Positions 35,102 through 42,338 of a stretch of 64,000 nucleotides of DNA are shown piece by piece (within the stretch, counting starts at the first letter, position 1; each line of letters opens with the position of its first letter). A program made the position numbers and the translations under genes. The stretch lies in NCBI RefSeq assembly GCF_026011715.1, contig NZ_BRVM01000012.1, positions 1 to 64,000 on the forward strand, in the 5' to 3' direction. The notes under the pieces are model-generated. The model made no database searches, was not told the origin of the DNA, and worked only from the letters and a program-made list of their open reading frames with translations. This DNA comes from Cytobacillus sp. NCCP-133. GTDB lineage: Bacteria > Bacillota > Bacilli > Bacillales > Cytobacillaceae.

Positions 35102-35129
35102 TGCACAAAAGCTAAAAATGTGATAAAAT
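35102..35129 (+). promoter_or_regulatory. Promoter of queCDE
   Basis: TGCACA, 16-bp spacer and TAAAAT with an extended -10 (TGATAAAAT), about 40 bases before the preQ1 aptamer. Confidence 0.6.
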
Positions 35130-35165
35130 AAATTGTTAGCTAAATAGAAATCCGTGTGAATACGG

Positions 35166-35202
35166 TAGAGGTTCTAGCTACCCTCTTTAAAAAACTAAGG
35201 AA
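35166..35202 (+). ncRNA. PreQ1-I riboswitch
   Basis: AGAGGTTCTAGCTACCCTCT followed by TTAAAAAACTAAGG is the minimal H-type pseudoknot aptamer of the preQ1-I class (P1 AGAGG/CCTCT, A-rich tail ending in CTAA). It precedes queC, as in B. subtilis. Confidence 0.95.
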
Positions 35203-35234
35203 AACAGGTCTGCTTTCTTAGTAGTCCTTTTTTC
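35194..35234 (+). terminator. preQ1 riboswitch terminator
   Basis: ACTAAGGAAA pairs with TTTCTTAGT (one bulge), then TCCTTTTTT. The 5' arm overlaps the aptamer tail. Confidence 0.75.
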
Positions 35235-35255
35235 TATTAAAAGGAGAATTTTCTT

Positions 35256-35915
35256 ATGAAAAGTGACAAAGCGCTCGTTGTTTTCAGCGGCGGCCAGGAT
35301 AGTACCACTTGCTTATTCTGGGCTAAGGAACGTTTTGCAGAAGTAGAAGCGGTAACTTTTAATTATAACCAGCGGCATAAACTGGAAATTAACTGTGCAA
35401 AGCAAATTGCGGGTGACCTCGGTATCAAGCATCATATCCTTGATATGTCTTTGTTGAACCAGCTTGCACCAAACGCCTTGACACGCAATGATATCGAAGT
35501 AAAAGATGGGGAAGAAGGGGAACTTCCTTCTACATTCGTACCAGGGAGAAATCTTTTATTCCTTTCGTTTGCTGGTGTTCTTGCAAGCCAAATAAGTGCG
35601 AAGCATCTAATCACTGGGGTCTGCGAAACAGATTTTAGCGGATATCCGGACTGCAGAGATGTTTTTATAAAATCTCTTAATGTCACGCTCAACCTTTCGA
35701 TGGACCAGCAATTCGTCATTCATACACCGCTTATGTGGCTAAATAAAGCAGAAACTTGGAAGCTGGCTGATGAATTGAGTGCACTTGACTATGTGCGTGA
35801 AAAGACTCTTACATGCTATAACGGCATTGTGGCTGACGGCTGCGGTGAGTGCCCAGCCTGCCGCTTAAGGCAAAAAGGGCTTGAAGAGTATCTTCATGAA
35901 AAGGGGGAGCTTTAA
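35256..35915 (+). CDS. queC: 7-cyano-7-deazaguanine synthase QueC
   Basis: Converts 7-carboxy-7-deazaguanine to preQ0 with ATP and ammonia. PP-loop SGGQDSTTC near residue 10; [19 protein letters not shown] in the centre; the zinc site [13 protein letters not shown] near the C terminus. 219 residues. Ribosome site AAAGGAG. First gene of queC-queD-queE under the preQ1 riboswitch; queD starts three bases after its stop. Confidence 0.96.
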   Translation: MKSDKALVVFSGGQDSTTCLFWAKERFAEVEAVTFNYNQRHKLEINCAKQIAGDLGIKHHILDMSLLNQLAPNALTRNDIEVKDGEEGELPSTFVPGRNLLFLSFAGVLASQISAKHLITGVCETDFSGYPDCRDVFIKSLNVTLNLSMDQQFVIHTPLMWLNKAETWKLADELSALDYVREKTLTCYNGIVADGCGECPACRLRQKGLEEYLHEKGEL

Positions 35916-35918
35916 GCC

Positions 35919-36395
35919 ATGTACGGATTCAGGATCGTCGATAAACTCCAGAAAATTGACAAGGATATTAAACGCGATCAGTTAAAATACCACAATAAAC
36001 GTGTTTTGATCAGCAAGGAATTTACTTTTGATTCCGCCCATCATTTGCATAGCTATGATGGAAAATGCAAGAATCTTCACGGGCACACATACAAAGTCAT
36101 ATTTGGCATTAGCGGATTGGTGGATGACCGTGGACTAATGATTGACTTTGGCGATCTAAAAGAAATGTGGAAAAATGAAATTGAAATTTTCCTTGACCAT
36201 AAATATTTGAATGAGACGCTTCCGCCGATGAATACGACAGCAGAGAATATGGTTGTCTGGATTTATGAAAAAATGGCGGAATCCCTGTGTAACCGAAAAG
36301 AACAGTATATCGGGGCAAGGGTTGAATTTGTCCGACTCTATGAAACTCCTACAAGCTATGCTGAAGCGAGAAGGGAGTGGATGGAGGTTGAGTAA
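35919..36395 (+). CDS. queD: 6-carboxytetrahydropterin synthase QueD
   Basis: Makes 6-carboxy-5,6,7,8-tetrahydropterin from dihydroneopterin triphosphate for queuosine. SAHHLHSYDGKCKNLHGHTY carries catalytic Cys and the zinc His residues; FLDHKYLN and the C-terminal ARVEFVRLYETPTS (Glu) complete the site. 158 residues. Ribosome site AAAGGGGGAG at the queC end. Overlaps queE by eight bases. Confidence 0.95.
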   Translation: MYGFRIVDKLQKIDKDIKRDQLKYHNKRVLISKEFTFDSAHHLHSYDGKCKNLHGHTYKVIFGISGLVDDRGLMIDFGDLKEMWKNEIEIFLDHKYLNETLPPMNTTAENMVVWIYEKMAESLCNRKEQYIGARVEFVRLYETPTSYAEARREWMEVE

Positions 36396-37119
36396 AATCC
36401 CTGTTCTTGAGATTTTCGGCCCAACTATTCAGGGGGAAGGAATGGTCATCGGCCAAAAAACAATGTTTGTCCGCACGGCTGGCTGCGATTATGCCTGCAG
36501 CTGGTGCGATTCGTCCTTTACCTGGAATGGAAGCGCCAAAGACAGCATCCGTCAAATGGAACCAGATGAAATTTGGAAGGAACTGAAAGAGCTGGGTGGT
36601 AACGGATTCTCTTTCGTAACAATCTCAGGCGGCAATCCCGCTCTATTAAAGAACCTGAATGAGCTGATTTCTTTATTGGAATCAGAGAGGATTAAAGTCT
36701 GCCTGGAAACCCAGGGCAGCCGCTGGCAGGATTGGTTTTTTGACATCGATGAACTGACGATTTCCCCTAAGCCTCCGAGCTCGGGTATGGAAACAGATTT
36801 CGAAGTACTTGATGGAATGATTGAAAGACTTCAGAAAAGAGGAGACAAAGATAAACATGTTTCCATGAAAGTTGTGATCTTTGATGACAAAGATTATGCG
36901 TACGCTAAAATGGTCTATCAGAGATATCAGGGTATCCCATTCTTTTTGCAGGTTGGGAATGATGATACCGGAACTACGGATGACAAGGGCCTTATCCAAA
37001 AATTGCTTGTGAAATATAATTGGCTGATTGAGAAAACAATGAAAGATCATGATTTAAAAAATGTTAAAGTCCTTCCTCAGCTCCACACGTATATCTGGGG
37101 CAATAAGCGAGGGGTATAG
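36388..37119 (+). CDS. queE: 7-carboxy-7-deazaguanine synthase QueE
   Basis: Radical-SAM enzyme making the deazaguanine ring. The cluster motif is CDYACSWC (C-x3-C-x2-C), preceded by IFGPTIQGEGMVIGQKTMFV as in other QueE. The start is TTG 36388 (MSKIPVLEIFG), ten bases after AAGGGAG inside queD; the longer frame is within queD. 243 residues. queF (preQ0 reductase), often the fourth gene, is not next in line. A terminator follows. Confidence 0.94.
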   Translation: MSKIPVLEIFGPTIQGEGMVIGQKTMFVRTAGCDYACSWCDSSFTWNGSAKDSIRQMEPDEIWKELKELGGNGFSFVTISGGNPALLKNLNELISLLESERIKVCLETQGSRWQDWFFDIDELTISPKPPSSGMETDFEVLDGMIERLQKRGDKDKHVSMKVVIFDDKDYAYAKMVYQRYQGIPFFLQVGNDDTGTTDDKGLIQKLLVKYNWLIEKTMKDHDLKNVKVLPQLHTYIWGNKRGV

Positions 37120-37127
37120 ATTTTTCC

Positions 37128-37160
37128 AGAAATCCGCACCAGCTTGGTGCGGATTTCTTA
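37128..37160 (+). terminator. Terminator of queCDE
   Basis: AGAAATCCGCACC/GGTGCGGATTTCT, 13-bp perfect stem. Confidence 0.9.
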
Positions 37161-37163
37161 GTG

Positions 37164-37294
37164 AATACACAACCGCGCATATTACAAAACAGGCTGATAA
37201 ACTAGCTGAAAACCTTGTAAAAGGCGAACGCATCATCGCAATAGGGCATGTTGGCATTACAAGGCCCAAAATGGTGTCAGTCTTAAAGGAATAG
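37164..37294 (+). pseudogene. Possible C-terminal stub of a divergent polysaccharide deacetylase
   Basis: The frame after the queE terminator reads AHITKQADKLAENLVKGERI then IAIGHVGITRP and stops at 37294. The IAIGHVG element after a helix ending in a basic-glycine turn resembles the C terminus of YibQ-type divergent polysaccharide deacetylases. No start or ribosome site. Weak call. Confidence 0.35.
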
Positions 37295-37381
37295 ATCCCT
37301 GTTTATAAGCAAAGAGCCGACATCGTCCCTCTCAGATCTAATCCCTGACTACCATCTAATCGATAAAGGTCCTTAAAAAAC

Positions 37382-37416
37382 AAAGCTGCAAACCCGGTTT
37401 GGTTTGCAGCTTTTAT
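37382..37416 (+). terminator. Hairpin with T-tract
   Basis: AAAGCTGCAAACC/GGTTTGCAGCTTT, perfect 13-bp stem and six-base loop, consistent with a relic terminator of the stub before it. Confidence 0.8.
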
Positions 37417-37453
37417 GGTGTGTATGAAAGTGGTCTAGTGGTGGTACAGATAC

Positions 37454-37537
37454 ATGGTACAAAAAAAGGGGGCCGCCTACATTCCGGTCTGGTTAGTCCC
37501 GCAACGAAGCGAAGTTAGAAGAGGTGGGCGGCCGTGA
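37454..37537 (+). other. GC-rich structured element with a 27-codon frame
   Basis: A 10-bp stem (37471-37480 with 37524-37533) closes a 43-base loop region; local GC is far above the surroundings. The same segment can be read as ATG plus 26 codons (MVQKKGAAYIPVWLVPQRSE then VRRGGRP) with a weak GGTGG ribosome site, its TGA overlapping a GTG. Structured RNA or small gene; not recognised. Confidence 0.4.
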
Positions 37538-37570
37538 ATTTAGTATATGCAAACAATAAAAAAAGATGCA

Positions 37571-37604
37571 AAAAACCTTCCTGCATCATGGCAGGAAGGT
37601 TCAG
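37571..37604 (-). terminator. Terminator of the RND pump gene
   Basis: AACCTTCCTGC/GCAGGAAGGTT with TTTTTT on the reverse strand. Confidence 0.9.
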
Positions 37605-37613
37605 CTTTTTAGA

Positions 37614-40600
37614 CTACTGGTCTAAGGTGGTATAGGTAGCTGGCACCTTTTTGAATGCCAGGTACATCATCGGCACTATGATCAAGGTTAGGATAACCGA
37701 GAACATGATACCTGAGATGATGGTGATGGCGAGCGGCATGAAGAGGGTGTCTCCGCTTGCTGCTACTGGCACAAGCGCTACAATGGATGTAAGAGCGGTG
37801 AGCAATATTGGGCGGATTCTTGTGCGGCCCGCTTCAACAACAGCTTCTTTGATTGGCATACCACTTCTTAACCCCTGTTCCATAAATTCAATTAGTACAA
37901 CAGCGTTTCTGACTACGATTCCTGTTAGTGAGACCATTCCCATAACGGCCAGGAAACTAATTGGCGTCTGCGTAACAAACAAGCCAAGAATAGCACCTGC
38001 AAGAGCCAGGTAAACAGCAATCAGAACAAGGAATGGCAGTCCCAGAGAATTAAACTGGAAGGCAATCAGCAAGTAAACCAGAAAGATGACGATGATAAAT
38101 AAAACGGTAATTTCAGCAAAAAAATCGTTTTGTGCCTGATTTTCGCCGCCTATTGAGATGCTGTAATCTTGATCATCGAGCTTTTCGCGTTCCTTATCGA
38201 CGACCTTCTGAATATTATCTTTAAAGTTGTCTTCATCCTTTGGAAATGCTCTTAGAGTGATTGCACGGTCCCCGTTCAGGTGGGGGATTCGCTGTATTTC
38301 CTCAGTCCTTTTTTCATCAACCAATGTGTCAAGGGATACTATAGAAGGAGAACCTCCAGCTGCACTCCCTGCTGCAACCTCAAGTTTAGTTAAGTCAAGC
38401 GGTTCATCTTTTTCACCAAGAAGGATGCTCATATCCCTTTTGGCAACGCCATTATCAAATGCTTTCAGTGGAATTCCTTTTGTGGCAAGACGTATTTGCT
38501 CGCTGATTTGGTTAACCTTAATGTCATAGTCCTTTAATAGCTCTCGATTAGGCACATACTTTAATGTTGGTTCAGGTTTTCCGATATTATCAACCACGAA
38601 ATCAGCACCTGCGCCTTCCATTTGAGCAGTAAGACCGTCTCTAATTTCCAGCAGCTTTTCGACTTCTGGCCCTTTAACCGTTACAGTTACCGGAGCACCC
38701 GCAGGAGGGCCTTGCTGAATGGTTTCCATAAAAATTTCTGCGCCAGGATATTCCTCACGCAGAACGGATATCCAATCATCAATCAGACCCTGTGCTGTCT
38801 GTTTTTCCCGGTCAACTCGTACAGCAATTTGGCCTGTATTAGGACCCGTCACATTGAGTGAGCTATTAAATAAGTAGGGCAGGCCGGTTCCTGCAAACAC
38901 ACTCGTTTCCTTCACACCTTCATCAGTTAATAGCATTTTTTCGATTTTTTCTAGTTCGCCAGCTGTTTCTTCAAGAGTAGTTCCAATTGGCAGTGACACA
39001 TCTATAGTCACTTCCTTGCGGTCAGCAGCTGGGAAAAACTCAAACGGAGTAAATGCGGCAAGGCCAAAAATAGCTGTAGTAAAAACTAAGCCTAGAATGC
39101 CTGCCAGCTTCGGTTTCTTAGAAAAAGGCTTCAATATCTTATCTGCATAAACATCTGCAGCCTTATTCAACGGTCTCCCCAATAAACCGGGAGCAACGGG
39201 TACTTTCTTGCTTGTTTTACGGTATAGCATAAAACGCAGCATCGGCACAAAGATCAGAGCAACCAGAGTGGAAGCAAGAATCGTGGTAATCAGGACCGTT
39301 GGCAGCGCCCGGATAAATGCACCATTGCCTCCGGATAAAAAGATAAGAGGCATGAAGGTGAATACGATTGCCAGGGAAGAGGTGACAATGGAAACCCATA
39401 TTTCTTTTGTCCCATTTACAGCCCCGTTAAAAGCGTTATCCCCCAGCTTGTAGCGCCTTTGAATATTATCATTTACAACAATCGAGTCATCCACTAGAAT
39501 GCCAAGTGCGATGATTGCTCCAATTACAGATATCTGGTTTAAATCCACCTCAACAAATGGCAGGGGAATCAGTCCCATTAAGACAGAAATCGGGATAGCA
39601 AGGGCCACCACGAAAGCACCGGATGCCGTTAACCCAAGAGCAGTAGTTACAATGACTGCTATGACCGAAATGGCTAGTGAAAAGAATAAGCCGTCAAACA
39701 CATCTGTTACAAGACTGGCTTGGGAATAGTAATTGATAAGCGTTACATTTTCAGGCAATCCCTCACTCAGCTCTTCTACTTTTTCGCTGACTCTTTCATC
39801 CACAGTGGGGATATCCTGGCCTTCTTCTACAAAAGCAGTAAAAGAAATAGAAGGTTCGCCGTCCAGTGTGACAATATCCTCTTTTTGCTTTTGAACAATT
39901 TTAGCCTTTCCCACATCTCCAATCACAACTGGTTCTCCTAGAGGAGACTTACCGATATATACATCCTCAATTAGCTTATCAGATGTATAATGATCGACTG
40001 TCAGTTGGACAACTTGTTGATTGATTTCCTGTTTGCCTATTGGTGTCGGATAATATTCCTCATTAATCGCATCGATGACATCAGGAAGGATGATACCATT
40101 TTCCTTTAGTAAATCAAGATCCAGCTGAATCACTATTTCCTCTTCAGGAAGCCCTTTGATCGTTACACTGCTAACACCCTTTATGGACTCAACTTCTTCT
40201 TTCCACCGTTCTAAATCTTTTTGAAGAGGAAGGAGATTCTCCATCTTCTCACTCGTCAAATGGTAAGAAACAACTGGCATTTTAACCGTTGCCTCATTAA
40301 TCTCGGGTTCAAATGCTTCTTCCGGAAATCCAGCGGCAGCATCAGAAACAGCCTGACGAATATTGCTGAACACTTCTTTTTTGTCTTCACCGTCAGAAAC
40401 CGTTACGATTAGAGTAGAGAAGCCTGCGGCAGATGACGAGCTCACTTCTTCAATTCCATTTAAGGACAGCAGTTTGGATTCTAAAGGGTTGGTGATCGTC
40501 CGTTCCACACTGTCTACAGTCGCACCAGGATACACCGTATTTACGGTACCGATATTGACTGTGGTTTCAGGAATCTCCCTTTGCGGAAGCTGCATGAACG

Positions 40601-40676
40601 TAAACACTCCGATAATGACAAATAATACAAACAAAATGATGAAAATTTTGGATCGCTTTAGAATCCATCCAAGCAT
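37614..40676 (-). CDS. RND-family efflux permease (SwrC/YerP-like)
   Basis: 1020-residue proton-driven exporter of the AcrB/SwrC superfamily. Two repeats each of one helix, a large outside loop and five to six helices; helix 1 at 9-28, helix 4 with GIIxxxGILVDDSIVVNDNIQ-type sequence (paired Asp for proton relay), second half starting near residue 520 and ending in a helix bundle with SLTGIVVRNAVVLIEF. B. subtilis SwrC exports surfactin and other amphiphiles without a tripartite partner; here too no membrane-fusion or outer component is adjacent. GGAGGAG ribosome site. Divergent TetR gene and two shared operators indicate repression released by substrate. Confidence 0.92.
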   Translation of the reverse strand: MLGWILKRSKIFIILFVLFVIIGVFTFMQLPQREIPETTVNIGTVNTVYPGATVDSVERTITNPLESKLLSLNGIEEVSSSSAAGFSTLIVTVSDGEDKKEVFSNIRQAVSDAAAGFPEEAFEPEINEATVKMPVVSYHLTSEKMENLLPLQKDLERWKEEVESIKGVSSVTIKGLPEEEIVIQLDLDLLKENGIILPDVIDAINEEYYPTPIGKQEINQQVVQLTVDHYTSDKLIEDVYIGKSPLGEPVVIGDVGKAKIVQKQKEDIVTLDGEPSISFTAFVEEGQDIPTVDERVSEKVEELSEGLPENVTLINYYSQASLVTDVFDGLFFSLAISVIAVIVTTALGLTASGAFVVALAIPISVLMGLIPLPFVEVDLNQISVIGAIIALGILVDDSIVVNDNIQRRYKLGDNAFNGAVNGTKEIWVSIVTSSLAIVFTFMPLIFLSGGNGAFIRALPTVLITTILASTLVALIFVPMLRFMLYRKTSKKVPVAPGLLGRPLNKAADVYADKILKPFSKKPKLAGILGLVFTTAIFGLAAFTPFEFFPAADRKEVTIDVSLPIGTTLEETAGELEKIEKMLLTDEGVKETSVFAGTGLPYLFNSSLNVTGPNTGQIAVRVDREKQTAQGLIDDWISVLREEYPGAEIFMETIQQGPPAGAPVTVTVKGPEVEKLLEIRDGLTAQMEGAGADFVVDNIGKPEPTLKYVPNRELLKDYDIKVNQISEQIRLATKGIPLKAFDNGVAKRDMSILLGEKDEPLDLTKLEVAAGSAAGGSPSIVSLDTLVDEKRTEEIQRIPHLNGDRAITLRAFPKDEDNFKDNIQKVVDKEREKLDDQDYSISIGGENQAQNDFFAEITVLFIIVIFLVYLLIAFQFNSLGLPFLVLIAVYLALAGAILGLFVTQTPISFLAVMGMVSLTGIVVRNAVVLIEFMEQGLRSGMPIKEAVVEAGRTRIRPILLTALTSIVALVPVAASGDTLFMPLAITIISGIMFSVILTLIIVPMMYLAFKKVPATYTTLDQ

Positions 40677-40695
40677 AAAAACTCCTCCTTAAATT

Positions 40696-40713
40696 TTTGA
40701 CTCGATGGTCAAA
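40696..40713. promoter_or_regulatory. TetR operator 1 (RND side)
   Basis: TTTGACTCGATGGTCAAA, near-perfect inverted repeat, about 20 bases before the RND start codon, over its leader or promoter. Same motif as operator 2. Confidence 0.65.
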
Positions 40714-40758
40714 TAATAAATAACAGAAACAAAAACACCCATATATCAATAAAAATCA

Positions 40759-40775
40759 TTTGACTCATTAGTCAT
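40759..40775. promoter_or_regulatory. TetR operator 2
   Basis: TTTGACTCATTAGTCAT. Shared consensus of both sites: TTGACTC-x-x-T-x-GTCA. Located about 62 bp from operator 1 in the divergent promoter region. Confidence 0.65.
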
Positions 40776-40856
40776 TTTGCCTTTTTTTACAGGTGGAGTC
40801 AAGAATGAATGTGCCGAGCAAGCACAATCATATAAATGAAAGTCTGAGGTGCTGAA

Positions 40857-41735
40857 ATGAACAAAAGGGAAGCTATATTGGAGGCAGCAGTTGAGCTTTT
40901 TGCCGAAAAAGGATACAGCCAAACTTCCATGCAGGAGATTGCAGATAGAGTAGGAATCTCGAAAGGATCTCTGTATTCTTTTTTTACATCAAAAGAAGAT
41001 TTGATAATTTCGATTTATGAACATTATCAGCAGCTTGTATTTGAGCGGGTTTTTATCGTCGGGCTTGATAGGCATCTGCCTCCTCGTGAAAAGCTCGAAA
41101 AACAGTTTCAGGTTCAGTTTGAAGGAATTCTGGAGTATAAAGCCTATATGAAAATGCATATGAGGGGGGAAACAGCTGCAAATAGCCAAAAGGTTTCAGC
41201 TATGGAACACCGAATGAGAGGGAGGCTATTTTCATGGCTGCAGAATCGTTTACTGGAACTTTATGGGGAAGGTATTTCCATTTATAAATGGGATTTGCTG
41301 TTCATGGTTCAATCTATTTACCGAACCTATATGATGCTCATGGTAAATGGGCAGGCTAATGCAAAACCGCTTGACATTGGCAAGCATATCGGCCGGCAGC
41401 TGGACCTAATGGCTAAGGACTTTCTTAATGGAGACAGCAAACCGATCTTGAATGATGAAATGCTGAGGGACTTTATTGTAGACATGGACAGGGAAGGTGC
41501 TTTTGTATCCTTTGAAAAAAGGGAACAGGCCTGGAAAGTGCTTTACGAAAAGCTAAACAGGCTTGAACCGGAACAATCCTTCCCTTTAAAAGAAGCTGCT
41601 AATCGCATTTCCGAAGAAACTAGGAAAGCACGACCGGAAAAATTAGTGCTAAAGGGACTTTTCGCCCTCCTTAAACAAAACAACGAAATTATCATCGAAG
41701 CGAGAGCCTTGGAAGAAGAGATCCTTCCTGTATAA
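40857..41735 (+). CDS. TetR/AcrR-family repressor
   Basis: 292 residues, longer than typical TetR (about 190-210). Residues 1-50 are the HTH: KREAILEAAVELFAEKGYSQ then TSMQEIADRVGISKGSLYSFF. The helical ligand-binding body continues to about 200; the extra 90 residues (from MDREGAFVSFEKREQAWKVL) form a further helical segment seen in YerO-type regulators of swrC/yerP. It is divergent from the RND pump and probably represses both. ATG behind TGAGGTGCTGAA. Confidence 0.9.
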   Translation: MNKREAILEAAVELFAEKGYSQTSMQEIADRVGISKGSLYSFFTSKEDLIISIYEHYQQLVFERVFIVGLDRHLPPREKLEKQFQVQFEGILEYKAYMKMHMRGETAANSQKVSAMEHRMRGRLFSWLQNRLLELYGEGISIYKWDLLFMVQSIYRTYMMLMVNGQANAKPLDIGKHIGRQLDLMAKDFLNGDSKPILNDEMLRDFIVDMDREGAFVSFEKREQAWKVLYEKLNRLEPEQSFPLKEAANRISEETRKARPEKLVLKGLFALLKQNNEIIIEARALEEEILPV

Positions 41736-41756
41736 ATAAGACCATTATATGATATG

Positions 41757-41798
41757 TAAAAAATAACATTGCCAACAACTGCGGCAATGTTATTTTTT
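41757..41798 (+). terminator. Terminator after TetR gene
   Basis: AAATAACATTGCC/GGCAATGTTATTT stem, T6. Confidence 0.9.
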
Positions 41799-41865
41799 AT
41801 TGAATTTTTTTCGTAAACTTTCTTAAACAAACAAAAAGCCTCTTTATATAATGCAATCAGCGGAA

Positions 41866-41890
41866 GTTTGTACATTGCTTTAGAGGGTAT
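41866..41890 (+). promoter_or_regulatory. SigB-type promoter of the lmo0937-family gene
   Basis: GTTTGT-N13-GGGTAT: perfect -10 and one mismatch at -35 against the SigB consensus, correct spacing, about 40 bases before the start codon. Confidence 0.7.
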
Positions 41891-41928
41891 ATATGCAATA
41901 TAAACAAAACCAGAAAGGGGAGGTAATG

Positions 41929-42081
41929 ATGCTCTGGACAATTGCAGGTATACTGCTGGTATTGTGGATACTTGGATTAATATTTGAAGTAGCAGGCGGG
42001 ATTATACATCTGCTGCTCATAATTGCAGCCATCATAATTGTAGTTAACTTTATCAAAGGCCGTGCATCTGGCAGAGGATAG
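41929..42081 (+). CDS. lmo0937-family small membrane protein
   Basis: 50 residues, two hydrophobic helices (LWTIAGILLVLWILGLIFEV; IHLLLIIAAIIIVVNFI). It matches the lmo0937 family, named after a Listeria general-stress protein of unknown function. ATG 41929 lies five bases after GGGGAGG; an upstream ATG at 41893 has no site. A SigB promoter upstream supports stress regulation. Confidence 0.8.
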   Translation: MLWTIAGILLVLWILGLIFEVAGGIIHLLLIIAAIIIVVNFIKGRASGRG

Positions 42082-42083
42082 AG

Positions 42084-42112
42084 AGAAAGCCTTCATTGAA
42101 GGCTTTTTTCTA
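42084..42112 (+). terminator. Terminator after lmo0937-family gene
   Basis: AAAGCCTTC/GAAGGCTTT with T6. Confidence 0.9.
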
Positions 42113-42160
42113 TTGCCTGATACTTTTTGAATCGCAAGTGTATATAAAAAAGGATAGATA

Positions 42161-42260
42161 AAATACCGGCCAAATTGGCACATTTACCGGCCAATATTAC
42201 ATAAATACCGGCCGAAATCGTGATTTTACCGGCCAAAACTGCCACTTTACCGGCCAACAT
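42161..42260 (+). repeat. 21-bp periodic array, ACCGGCC type
   Basis: ACCGGCC (one copy followed by G, others by A) starts at 42165, 42186, 42207, 42228 and 42249: four steps of exactly 21. The core is usually preceded by T or TTT and the 14-base spacers are unrelated to each other. A further partial CGGCCG lies at 42265. It sits between convergent genes, each with its own terminator. Confidence 0.85.
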
Positions 42261-42305
42261 AGTTCGGCCGTAAGAATCGAAATCTGCATCTCATCCTACT
42301 AACAA

Positions 42306-42335
42306 CAAAACCGGCCCCCAATCGGGACCGGCTCT
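42306..42335 (-). terminator. Terminator of the FtsH-like gene
   Basis: GCCGGTCCC-GATT-GGGGGCCGG hairpin on the reverse strand followed by TTTTGTTGTT. Confidence 0.8.
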
Positions 42336-42338
42336 TAT

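Noticed and set aside
37454-37537. Type I toxin (holin-like) peptide
   Set aside because: The 27-residue frame has no membrane helix and a poor ribosome site.
42161-42260. CRISPR array
   Set aside because: Conserved cores are only 7 bp and spacers 14 bp, too short; no cas genes nearby. The same holds for the arrays at 22.7 and 30.9 kb.
42165-42260. Coding repeat (21 bp = 7 codons, Y-R-P in each unit)
   Set aside because: The frame that gives repeated YRP contains TGA and TAG stops and has no start or ribosome site.
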